Positions 48,584-58,873 of a stretch of DNA of 60,000 nucleotides are shown here, one piece after another. Every line of letters starts with the position of its first letter. Positions within the stretch are counted from its first letter, which is position 1. Location of the stretch: contig CM060734.1 of assembly GCA_030704615.1 (NCBI GenBank), positions 36,536,042 to 36,596,041 of the forward strand. The letters are read 5' to 3'. The position numbers and the translations under genes are program-made. This stretch comes from Takakia lepidozioides. Lineage: Eukaryota; Streptophyta; Takakiopsida; Takakiales; Takakiaceae. Under the pieces are notes generated by a model that saw nothing but the letters and a program-made list of their open reading frames with translations, did no database searches and was not told where the DNA came from.

Positions 48584-50270
48584 TTACTCGATATTGCCAA
48601 TGTCTCGCTGCAAAAGTGTCCGTACCTCACCAGGACCAAGTGTCACCTGGTGAATGATTTGGTCTCTTTTGGGATCACAATACATCATGCGCAAAAAGAT
48701 GTAGTAAAGATGCTTGCAGGGAACCCATTTCCCTCTCTTTCCTAGACCTTCCTCACGCATACACACGAAGTCGGGACGGGTACACCCCGGAAAATTCCCC
48801 ACCGTCACCTGATAGGCACTGTCGTGCAAAACAGACCCAGATGTGACCAAAGTATAAACCCGTCCATACCCAGGTGAAGGTACTTCCATAGTTCCCATTA
48901 CCCGAGCCTGAAGTAGTCTGGCCGATTCCACCTTCACATCGTGATCAGGCCCCAAAGCCACCCAATGCACTGTTTTGCCATTCCTTCTCGTGGGATGCGA
49001 AGTATCGTCTTGAGGAGGCACCATAGCAGCAAGACCACCAAGAGTCGACGCCATAGATCGGTGCAGACGAAAGTCGGCGTCCTCCAACTTGCCAATCTCC
49101 AGTGCTGTTAGGGAGGTTCCCACCCACACTGGCCAAATGGTGGGTGGGGGAGGCTTAGCAATGCAGGAGTCGCGGACGGTACCATTCACACAGCAAGCCA
49201 TATCGTCCGGGCAGAACCAGAATTTGTGCATCTTCGACTCCTTTGACATATATGGCCGAATCAAACCTGTGAACGTCGGAGCTGGAGTACCCGCTGAGCC
49301 TTTGGCTATCCTGGACTTACACTTTTCATAACTAATGGCCCTCACTGCAGCGCAGCCAACTCTAGACCCTGGAGTAGTTCGCTCGATGTGCCATTCAGAG
49401 TCAGCACAAGGTGACTCCTGCACTGCCCCCTTGTGGTCCTGCTGGAAACCCGCAATTACAGGGGTTGCAGGTAGAGGACAGGTCTCTGTGGAAGAGGATG
49501 CACCAGCAGCCTCTTTCCTACTGGACGCCATGCTTTGTAGTGGAGAAATCTTGGGTATAGAGAAGTTGTCTCTGTCATGGCGATGTGAATCCCCATCTGA
49601 TCCTGGAGGTGTATTTAGCTTGCGTTTGCAAGTCCCAAACATTTCCTCTCCTTCCAGATGGGGCGAGCCCATTATGCACCTGTTCACTGCCTTTGCCATC
49701 TTCGTTGGATCCCCGGACCTTCTTGCAGCCCTCAGCATCAACTCTGCTGTATCTGGACCCTTGCCCCCACATCGCCCCCTGAGGAAGTCACGATATCTTG
49801 TTTGCTGGGTTAAAGCTCGTACCAGATCATCTGTTGTAGCAATGTACAGATCTCTTCCTGCTTTGCCAGATTGCTGCTTCCAGGCCGCCAGGTTGCAGGA
49901 CGGCATGTCCGCAATGTCCTCAAGGGACATGTCATGTGAAAGGAAAATGAAAGAGCGTCATTCATGCAAGCGCGGACTGTTCTGGGAACAAAGAAAGAAA
50001 CTGGGCACATACAAGGGATTGGAGAGGTGAAATGCAGCTTACAGTAGTCATGAAAGCCCCCCATTGCCTGTATTTGAAGTGCCAGAAGACCAACCAGTCT
50101 TCCAATTCTTTGACACCGTCCTGATCAGTAGCCCCTGACGAGAACCACCATGCTCTCACTGTCTGGTACATGGTCTCAGCCTCTTCCATTGTAGTCGCAT
50201 TCTTGTACATGAAGCAGAGCCTCATGTGCTTCGCCTGCAGATCTCTTCTGATGCACCTCTTCGTATGTTT
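48584..50270 (-). CDS. SWIM zinc-finger family protein, copy 1
   Basis: The main exon is open for 448 codons from an ATG at 49,930. A better model joins an upstream exon (50,043-50,270, KHTKRCIRRDLQAKH to YRQWGAFMTT) across a 124-nt intron (ACT|GTAAGC to TTGAG|GAC) in phase to DIADMPSCNLAAW. Landmarks are KCKSRIAKG, FTGLIRPY, FWFCPDDMACCVNGT, WPVWVGTSLT and GYGRVYTLVT, then a C-terminal SWIM motif with C383, C405 and H407. The second zinc cysteine is Arg385 (CTR in place of CxC), so zinc binding is doubtful. The Trp-rich upstream exon and the SWIM end recall the downstream part of MULE transposases, but no DDE domain is seen. Domesticated or relic status is unknown. Confidence 0.65.
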
Positions 50271-50952
50271 CTACAGGGACTGAGTCCAGTGGAATAGACA
50301 TGTGCACTCCCTATTAGGCATGGGAACCTTTGGATCACCAGATCCAAAAACTCGGCGCACAGAGTTGAAGTTAGCCTGGGGGGTTGCTATTCCATATGCA
50401 CAAGTTGCGTGCATGCATGCACAAAATCCCTTATTATATATGCATGTGACAAATTTGTATGCACACATTGTAGATTGTATGCAGTGGAGTTATATAACAT
50501 AGAATACGACGTATTTATTGCATATGCAAATGTTACATCATATGTATATAGAAAAATATATTTTTTTTAGCTAACAAAATCAGTAGTCAATGGTCAAAGA
50601 TGCATGTGACCCTTAACTCCAACTAATGCACCACCTTAAACTGAAGAGAATACAAGATCCCTGGCCAAAGTAATAGTTTGCAAACTTGTATTCAAGGAAA
50701 ACAGTTTCATATTAACCAAAATATGGACTTTTGTACTAACAAATGCATATGTGTCATGTTTGAGAAAAAATTAATTTGAAAACTTGTATGACAGGTACAC
50801 AAGTTCCATTTTAACCAAAATAGGAACTTCTGTACTAACAAATGCATATGTGTCATGTTTGGAATAAAGTAGTAACAAGATAATTACATGTCACATGCAT
50901 GAAAATGAACGGCACAAGTTAGAGGTTCTTTTTTTGTGCATTTCATGTGTCA
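50271..50952. other. Spacer between SWIM genes 1 and 2
   Basis: AT-rich. It contains a direct repeat of about 130-bp period: CAAATGCATATGTGTCATGTTT occurs near 50,740 and 50,840, and GTTTCATATTAACCAAAATA near 50,703 resembles GTTCCATTTTAACCAAAATA near 50,804. No coding region. Confidence 0.5.
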
Positions 50953-52215
50953 TTAAGAAGTTGAACTAGGGTCCTTCTTTAACATAGCCCTAACCTCTAA
51001 CTGGCTAAAGGAAGGTAGGTGGATCTCATAAGCCCAGGCGCATCCTAGATGCGCGTTGTACATGAAGTACATGTGCTTACAAGGTAGATATGTTTGTTTT
51101 TTCTTCTTGACAGATAGCTCATCAAAGTTGGGACAATCACAAGATGGAAACTGACCAATGTATACATTGTAAGCCAATCCTGCTCTGGTAGATCCCTCTG
51201 TTTGTAGCTGGTAAATTCTTCCATAACCTGGCTGAGGCACGTTTCTGAATCCACGAACCTCAGCAATAAGAGTCTCCGCTGACTCTTGGCGACTCAAGTG
51301 TCGAGGAGTCGGATCCCGACGCCGAATGCGCACCCCATAGCGTGTAGTAGGATACTTACCCACATGAAGGACCACACCTTGATGAATATGTTGTTCTATT
51401 GGAAGTGGTCCCACAGGGAAGTTCGGTTCAGGAACGTTGGGAGGATGGACTAGTCGAAAACCTGCAAGGGTCAAGTTGTCCACTTCTTCTTGTGTAAGGT
51501 TGGTTCCAACCTTCACAGGTATACCCGGTTTTCCCAAGCAACAGGATGGCATGGTCCCTCTAACACACGACAAAACATCTGTGGGGCAAAACCAAAAAAC
51601 TTGCAGTTTTGGTTCTTTGATGTTCGGTGCTAGTAACTTGCCAGTGAAGCAAGGTGCAGGACTTCCTTTACCTTTCCTGATGAGCGCTTTGCATTTATCC
51701 TTGGAGACTCCAACCAAGGCAGAACAACGAACCATGGAAGCATGACCTGTCCGCTGAATCCTGAACAATGCATCGGAAAAGTCTTGTGTCTCTCTCACTG
51801 GATTTCCCCATTGCATTGGCTGAGGAGGGATAGCAACATGTGGATTTGACTCACAGAAAGTCGAAGAACCAGGAATGTCATGATTTGATTTGGAGCTGAC
51901 AAACCTAGATGGCTGGTGTGGACTAGGCATCCCAGTGGCGCGCACTGGAACGGACTTTACATTCATATCACACCTCCAAGATTCGTTTGGCCCACCATGC
52001 TCATCGCCTAACTTGCGTTTGACTAGAACAGTTCGATTGTCTCCCTCCAATTGAACCCCTCTTGTGTGCATGGGTGTTCCAGCTACTATGCCACGTACAA
52101 CCTTACCCATTTTTGCTGGGCTATTGGATCTAGCTGCTTGACGCAACATGAGCTCCTCTTTGTCGAGCCCCGTCCCCCATGTCTTTCCTGTGGTGTGCCT
52201 GTAAAATGTTGCCTG
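50953..52215 (-). CDS. SWIM zinc-finger family protein, copy 2
   Basis: This is open for about 420 codons on the minus strand. The apparent first Met lies inside ACATGCAG|CAG, which looks like a splice acceptor, so an upstream exon is likely missing or unseen. It aligns with copy 1 throughout: DKEELMLRQAARSNSPAKM, KCKALIRKGKG, PAPCFTGKL, FWFCPTDVLSCVRGT, VKVGTNLTQEEVDNLTLA and GYGRIYQLQT. The SWIM motif is complete (C361-D-C363 ... C381-K-H383). SWIM domains bind nucleic acid or protein and occur in MULE/FAR1-type transposase proteins. The Cys-rich middle domain (about residues 165-270) is unfamiliar to me. The gene looks intact except for its 5' end. Confidence 0.65.
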   Translation of the reverse strand, partial: QATFYRHTTGKTWGTGLDKEELMLRQAARSNSPAKMGKVVRGIVAGTPMHTRGVQLEGDNRTVLVKRKLGDEHGGPNESWRCDMNVKSVPVRATGMPSPHQPSRFVSSKSNHDIPGSSTFCESNPHVAIPPQPMQWGNPVRETQDFSDALFRIQRTGHASMVRCSALVGVSKDKCKALIRKGKGSPAPCFTGKLLAPNIKEPKLQVFWFCPTDVLSCVRGTMPSCCLGKPGIPVKVGTNLTQEEVDNLTLAGFRLVHPPNVPEPNFPVGPLPIEQHIHQGVVLHVGKYPTTRYGVRIRRRDPTPRHLSRQESAETLIAEVRGFRNVPQPGYGRIYQLQTEGSTRAGLAYNVYIGQFPSCDCPNFDELSVKKKKQTYLPCKHMYFMYNAHLGCAWAYEIHLPSFSQLEVRAMLKKDPSSTS

Positions 52216-52239
52216 CTGCATGTCAAGTTAAATAAACAC

Positions 52240-52400
52240 AGTGTGAAACTAGCTAGAAAAGCTAGTTATTTATATTTAACACTTGGATTTAGTTCAAGTG
52301 TTAAGTCAAGTGTCAAGTTTAGCTTGATACCTGAACTATCTTATCTTCACGAGAGCGTCAGTCGTGCGGCTCATCTCTCTCGAGTTGAGCCTGCACGACC
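52240..52400. repeat. Group of three short hairpins near the right edge of the insert
   Basis: AACTAGCT/AGCTAGTT (near 52,248), AACACTTG/CAAGTGTT (near 52,280-52,302) and TCGTGCGGCTCA/TGAGCCTGCACGA (near 52,353-52,393, one bulge) follow one another. Confidence 0.75.
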
Positions 52401-52689
52401 GAACTCCTTCACTGCTTAGAATCTAAGTGTGCTTATGAAGGGAGAATATGATGTTGTGGGGTGGAGTCCCCATAGCTTGGGGTGCCCCTGGCTCAACTCG
52501 TAGTTTTAATGAGTGATTGTGTTGTATTGAGTGTTTCTGTGTCAACAGTGTGATTTTAGTTTTCAATCACTCGAGAGAGATCAGCTTGCATCTGTGAGTG
52601 CCAGAGGTGAGTTTAGTTTACGCACTTGTGGTTTTTGTTTTGAAAGTGAGAGAAGAAAATTATGGTGGTTTGTAGATTATGTTTGTGAC

Positions 52690-53003
52690 AAGCTTCATCC
52701 CTAGACTTAGCTGCTGGTTTTTGGCAAGTACCCTTGACCGGAGCAGGCAAGGAAAAAACGGCTTTCACTTGTAGAATGTGGATGTATCAATTTAAGACAA
52801 TGCCCTTTGGGCTGTGCAATGCAATGACCACTTTCTAGCGCTTAATGGATGTCGTGTTAGGCAATTTACGATAGGAATGCGTTGAGGTGTATATTGATGA
52901 TATCAATGTGTATTCATCCGGCTTTGAGGCTCACCTAATGGATTTGCAAAGAGTTTTGTGCAGACTCATGGCCGTTGGACTTAGCAGCTGACACCAAATA
53001 AAT
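52690..53003 (+). mobile_element. Ty3/gypsy reverse transcriptase, downstream fragment
   Basis: The frame reads SLDLAAGFWQVPLTGAGKEK, TAFTCRMWMYQFKTMPFGLC, NAMTTF, stop, RLMDVVLGNLR, stop, then VEVYIDDINVYSSGFEAHL. The catalytic motif is Y-I-D-D. It continues the fragment that ends at 48,376 without missing residues. Two stops make it non-functional. Confidence 0.88.
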
Positions 53004-53224
53004 CTTCCGTTGCCTTTGATTCGTCATCCGGGTCATGTCTATGTCGTAGTCCGAGTCCACATCCAGCTCTTCTTATTTCTTCATTGTCTCTTCCAAGTCG
53101 GACGTTTCAGCTGCATCGTCCCATGAGCCTCATCATTTTCCATGGAATGCAGTGTTAGGGGAAGGATTACATGGGGACGTTGACATGGTGATGATTTTTA
53201 TTTTTTATTTTTTTTTAAATAAAC

Positions 53225-53765
53225 TCGTGACCAACAGAAAAAACGGTTCCGATATTTATAAATTTTACTAAATCCGAGACCGCCAGAGACGACGGTCCTG
53301 ATTTTTTCAGTATTTTATTTGTATTCATTAAATTCGGGATCCACCAGAAATGACGATCTCGTTTTTTTTAATTATACAAATTTTTCTTTAAATTCGGGAC
53401 AGCCAGAGGTAGCGGTCTCGATTTTTTTTAATTCCTTTTGAAAAACAAATCCGGGTCTGCCAAATAACGCGGTCTCGAAATAAGTTCGTTACGAATCGGA
53501 ACCGCCGAAGTTGGCGGTCCCGATTTGATAATATTTTTCTGAAATTCTGATACTGTCAGAGCTTATGCTTCTGAATTTATTAGGTAATTTCTTAAAAATC
53601 GGGATCGCCAGCGATGACGGTACCGATTAATTAAGTAATTTCTTGAAAATTTGGGACCACGTAAGCTAGCGATCCGGATTTATTAATATTTTCTTAACAA
53701 TTTAGGATCGTTAAATACAACAATACAAATATTTTGAATAAATAAAATAAAAAATGGGACCACTA
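53225..53765. repeat. Short-palindrome cluster 9, inside gypsy pol
   Basis: About nine units (for example GGAACCGCCGAAGTTGGCGG near 53,500, and units near 53,275, 53,400, 53,455 and 53,610) lie between the RT and RNase H parts of the same pol gene, where about 0.9 kb of foreign DNA is present. Confidence 0.8.
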
Positions 53766-53907
53766 AATAAGTCACGGCGGCTTACATGATACTATGATAA
53801 ACTATATAATGTAAAGGTTTAAAATTTAAAAAATAATTACACAACGTAAAGTCAGTTTTTGAGGTGACGTGGTGCACATCAGGACTAGTAACTAGGTGCA
53901 AATTTAG

Positions 53908-54215
53908 GATGTTAAAGAGCACGCGGTGGCTTATGCCTCTTGCCGACTAGACAAACATGAAATGAATTATTCTATCACTGATAAAAGAAGCCCTTGCTGT
54001 GATCTTTGATGTTAAGTACTTTTGCCAATACCTTTACTGTGAAAACCGACCATTTGCCCTTAAAAGCTTTACATACTCCCTGGGAACTAACTGGTCGTCT
54101 TGCAATGTAGGCTATTATTCTTCAGGGCAATGACTTCAAGACCACATATATAAGCGTGACAATGACAACACTAATGCCGATGTCTTAACTCGAGTGAGCA
54201 CCTTACACTACATTA
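53908..54215 (+). mobile_element. Ty3/gypsy RNase H fragment
   Basis: DVKEHAVAYASCRLDKHEMN, YSITDK, then ALAVIFDVKYFCQYLYC, TDHLPLKALHTPWE-like and NADVLTRV follow gypsy RNase H order. Frameshifts are present. Confidence 0.75.
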
Positions 54216-54599
54216 GATGACTTGTTGTTCCAATGCCTCGTCCATCCCCTGCAGTTGCTGATGTTTTGTTTGATGCTACTGTCTTGCTTAACCTATTTGA
54301 TGGTCCAGTCTTACCTGCTGACATTCTTAGCAGCTGGGACCTCATTTAGCTTGATGCTGGCCGACCGAGTCTGTTTTGGTATTCGTAGTCATATATGGAT
54401 GACATTCATGGGTTTCTGTTACTATGTTCTTGGACCTGTTATTGCTCTTTCTCTTCTTTTCTTGGCACATAGTCTCTATCATTCCAGACCAGGGAACAAG
54501 CTGTGCTTCAAGGTCTACTTGCGGCCACCATTGAAACAAAGTCATGAATATTAAAGAGAAGACACCGGAGGCAGACATTTTCTTTACACCCGCATAAAA

Positions 54600-55115
54600 T
54601 ATTTTCCTGTTGTGTGACTATGAGATGGATGACTCTCTCCACGCTGCTTTGCTCCACAAGTGCCAGACCGGCACTCACCTAGGTGATACATCCAAACATC
54701 TTATGCGTCAGGAAAACTATCATCTTTCTTCTCACCGAGAGGTTGAAGGGAAGTTGCGCAAGATCATTGATTTGGAAGATCATAAGACCGTGGAAATTCC
54801 CTTATGTCCTCGATGCCAGGATGCTTGAGATATTCTATTTTTCTCTATTTGCGGGACGCTTTGGTGTAGAGAAACTGTCAAATGGTTACAAGAATAGTTC
54901 ATTGGAAGGACTTGGTGAAAGATGTATCTTCTTTCATTGCGAAGTGTGGGCCTTGTCATTCTAAGACGATCTTATCTAGAACCCAAGTTCCAGTACCTTT
55001 ACAACCCATTCCTGTGACTGAACCTTTCACAAGAGTGGGCCTTGATCTTGCAGCGATGCAATCGCGTGAGCCCACGCTCACAATCGTTGTTCATATGCTC
55101 ACACTTAGACACTAA
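54600..55115 (+). mobile_element. Ty3/gypsy integrase zinc-binding region fragment
   Basis: Frames include IVHWKDLVKDVSSFIAKCGP, CHSKTILSRTQVP and LQPIPVTEPFTRVGLDLA. This matches the YWP-M..DV..FV..C..C...K and L.PIP.P..PW..VG.D pattern that leads into the integrase core, which is not seen beyond 55,115. Confidence 0.7.
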
Positions 55116-57266
55116 TTTGGGAGTGCAAACTCATGATTAACGAATCGTAAGCCCAATATTCTGATAGATGTTCCAACTAAGACCCTATTCATGTGAACCT
55201 ATTATACACTTATGACCATATTTCTGTTGATTTATTTGCAATAAAAATTATAAAATACAGTGTTTATGGTGAGCAGAGATAGTTTATATAGAGTATTTGT
55301 TGAAGACAAGGTTTCATCTGCTACAGCGCTTCCCCAGACCACTATGTTTGGACCGAGCTCCCACTGGGTTTCTGGAGAGCCCTCCGCTCCACCCTCCATT
55401 GCATCCGCAGAGTTCGAACGTGATATTAATTGGAAGCACATTAAGGCCTCTACAAAGCCCTCGCGGCTTAACTACATATATGCTAATTCTATGAAGTCAA
55501 GATACATTGATGTTAGGGCCTGTTTTTGGTTACTCTGCAGCTAAGCCATCATCTGTCGATTTCCTACAGTTGTGAAGTCAATATGCATTGATATCATGGC
55601 TCTTTAGGTTTCTTTGCAGCTCAATCATCACCTGATGGTTTCTTCCAATAGAGACTTAGAGCTGTTTCCTTCTCTGATTTTCGGTTGGTCTCGTCTTCAC
55701 CTCTTTGATGGGTCAAGGTCACTGTTATCGGTGTGTGTGCCTTATGGCGTAATAGGGGTTTTAATTTTTCTCCCCGAATAATCCCAAATAACTTGTAAGG
55801 GCTTTTTGTCCCCCCAAAATATTTTATAATAAAGTTAACCAGGGCTACAACCCCCTATTAATTTTTTTTCTTTAAAAAAAAATGTATGTACATTCATAAC
55901 ATATGCCATACTATGACATATTTGGCATTGTGATGTTAGGGCATAACATGTGATGGTACATGGATACATCCACCTTAGGTATGCCATTGCCCATGTATGG
56001 GATAAGCACGACTCACATTGTGCATCGTGGCATGCCAGTTATGGCACATAGGCAAAATGAACTAGTGAAATAGATGAGGTGCAAATGGGCCACTGGCCTT
56101 AGCAAACATCCCATTTGATCTACTTACATTTCAAGAATATTTCTTCATATTCTTGACATGTGGTTCAGATAGAAAAGCCTTGGGCCCGCCCAAGAAGGGG
56201 TTGTGGGTCGCACCCTATGCCCGGTCTGAGTGGGGTGACCCTAGCTTCCCATTCTGAATGTGAGACACCGTGATAAACAAGGGGGCAGTGGAAACTGAGA
56301 GGCCTGGCGAGGGAAATCTACATATTGAGGGGATGGATTCAGTCACAAATTCATGAGGACCTTCCTAACTTGACTCTCAACATCGGGACTTGTTTTCCAT
56401 AAAACACACCCAAGGTTTTTCCCAAAACCAAAAAGGTGGTAAATGACTGAAAATGTATGTTCCCTGGATCACTACAAAGGAGATATAACCAAATCGTGTC
56501 TGAAAACTCTGAAAAATTAGGAGAAGGTGGCCAACATCATCATGAGGTATGTCCACGGTGAAATTTAACTCAATTGGCCCAACCCTTTAGAAATTTCAAT
56601 AAAATTGGTGAAATTTTTTCCTACTCTACGCGGGTTCCATAAACTTTTCATGCTAAAAAAAAGATTTAAGATTCCAATTTCTACGGCCACATGTCTTGCA
56701 AATTTAGGTGAAGATGGGGAATAAAATTAACAACATGATTAGATGGTGGATGTTTGTAGATATGTGCGAAGTCTTAGTTATAAAATAAAAAGATGGCATG
56801 AGGTTCAGGTTTTGCAGATTTTTGTGAAAAAGTCCTTGGTGGAGGGTGGTTGCCCTGGTTATGGCGGTTAGAAGGTGTCCACCTGCAAAGGACATTCATA
56901 TACAGTATTTTTTCCAAGATCACATGGCTATCACACTTCTCACCAAAACGCCAACCCCTCCCGTTTGCAGGCCCACCAACCACATGCCTTGTTGTTATTC
57001 GCGTTCTTCTTTCCCTTCCTCCCCAGAACCACCAATCTACTTTATTTCTCCATGCCGAACGAATTTGTGTACCCATATCGTAATGCATATTATTTCCTTC
57101 AGATTGCTTGCCAAAACTCCAAGAATGCCATTCTACTGATATAGTTGGCAATTCTTCAATACAAGAGGACCACACCAGGAGAACTGTTTACTCCAGACAC
57201 TCTCCGTGTCTTCGTATTGGTGACAACAACAATGTTGAGTTTTCAGGTCTAGATGAAATGCCAGGG
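55116..57266. other. Intergenic between the gypsy relic and IFT172
   Basis: No gene. Near 55,490-55,660 an approximately 85-bp segment (TGAAGTCAAGATACATTGAT, then TCTGCAGCT) is duplicated. Minus-strand frames at 56,774-57,175 have no recognised domain. Confidence 0.4.
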
Positions 57267-58873
57267 TCAATAGATAAGTTGTTGAGGCACAAGACACCAA
57301 GGGCAGGCCTGAAACTTGTGGATGTAGCTATTCCAATCATTTTTATTGGCAGGCATATTGCAAGCCTTGCATGTCACACGCAACTGAGAGAGAACTGGAT
57401 ACCCCGTCACACAGCATGCATCGTTCTCCACCTACTCGCAACCCGGATCATGTTTAAGAGATGCAGTAAACTTGCTTGAACAAGAAACACATTTCTGATG
57501 GAGGTTTGGGTCACATAACCTACCTTCTGTTCAGATTGAGAGTCTAGAACATTGCCCACAGTCGCAGCCCTCCTTGAGTCTGAATTATGAGTGTTTTGAG
57601 GATGGAGATTCTTCAGAAAAAGTACAGATCTCATACATTTAAGAGGAATGATCGTTTTCTAGGTCCTTACAATTCAGAGAGATAACAGACCCGACTTCCC
57701 AACAGGACTGAATTCAGCAAACTGCAAATGGCTCACCTTCCCACTCTCTGTCCAGCCACTCTTCTGTTTTTCAAAAAACATGAAATAAACATTTTTTTCC
57801 CCTGCCCCTATCTGAGTGCCTGGCTGTCTCTTTGTGCTGTCCTAGGCTACTTCCCAGTAAAGGCTCGGAGCATATTAACCTTGCATGAGACACAAAGAAG
57901 GCTTGCCACATAAATCGAGGTTGCACAGCTCTCACATGGGCGCAGAGGTAATCGCTGCTCTACCTGTATGTAGTTTTGGACTTTATGAACAACGAGATGT
58001 GAGTACCTAGGCATGCAGGTCATTTGCATCTACATTATGCTCCAACTTTCACCCACATGACCGAGGACTGAAAAATTTGCACAAAATTGCTTCTTACCCT
58101 TTCCATCCATCTATTGGGTGAAAATAAAGTCTTGTGATAGGTAATGATCACCTGTTGATCCATGCTGAGTTGAATCACCCAATCACGCACCTCCTCTCTC
58201 TTGTACTCTGCAGTTGTGGAACCCCTCAGCTTATCCTATCTCTTAGATGAGGTGGACATGGAGACAGAACACCATTTCTGTTTCTCTTGCCAACCATGCC
58301 GCAAGATTGGAGGGTGATCTTTTCTAAAACCTATTAAAGTAAAACTCTGTAAAGTTTTATAGAAGACCCAAATGAGCATTCTCACTGTGCACTCAGATGT
58401 TGGGCTTCAGTCCATCACGGGATGAAGTCTAACTTCGAGGCCTGTTTGCAAATCTCATGAGAAACTTTTTATTTGTCCCATAGGCTCTTAGGGTGTATGT
58501 TTTATAATTTTTCATCGTCACAAACATCCTACAGATGACATTAAAAAAATGTGACATTGGTTTAATAGCTAACTACATGCTTGCAGAGTACATGGTATTA
58601 GGGGCATAGCAGAATGCTCTCTAAATTGCTGTAAATTGGTGACGTTTAACTTCCTACTTTCTTTTTCCATGGAAAAATCACCATCAGGTCTTACCTTCTA
58701 GAAAATGCTGTTCAGGGATTGCAAAGATATGCGGTATGTCACTGTTCTCAAACGCTGTGTTATCAATTGGGGCCGCTCCCTCTGTATCATCAATGGCCTC
58801 GTCTATATCCAAGTAACGATTCAAGAACACAAATGCCATGTTTTGCCAGCCTTGCTGCCAATATGCCAAGCTT
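57267..58873 (-). CDS. IFT172: Intraflagellar transport protein 172, terminal exons, 5' part beyond window
   Basis: An exon at about 58,695-58,873 encodes WQQGWQNMAFVFLNRYLDID, EAIDD and SDIPHIFAIPEQHFLE, a conserved IFT172 segment, and ends at G|GTAAG. The last part (stop TGA at 57,267) encodes CCVTGYPVLSQLRVTCKACN, MPANKNDWNSYIHKFQACPW and a short tail, the IFT172 C-terminus. Upstream of it LCDPNLHQKCVSCSSKF resembles the other half of the zinc ribbon, but a TAG (57,432-57,434) lies in that frame. Alternatively GTAGGT (57,523) to GAGTAG would be a 92-nt intron. IFT172 is a large IFT-B subunit needed to build cilia. Most of its roughly 1,700 residues must lie to the right of the window. Confidence 0.8.

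Larger units (their letters stand above)
48377..52689. other. 4.3-kb block interrupting the gypsy reverse transcriptase
   Basis: The RT domain stops at 48,376 and resumes at about 52,690 in the same orientation. The block holds SWIM genes 1 and 2 on the opposite strand. I see no clear terminal inverted repeats or long terminal repeats at its edges. Its right end has several hairpins. Confidence 0.7.
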
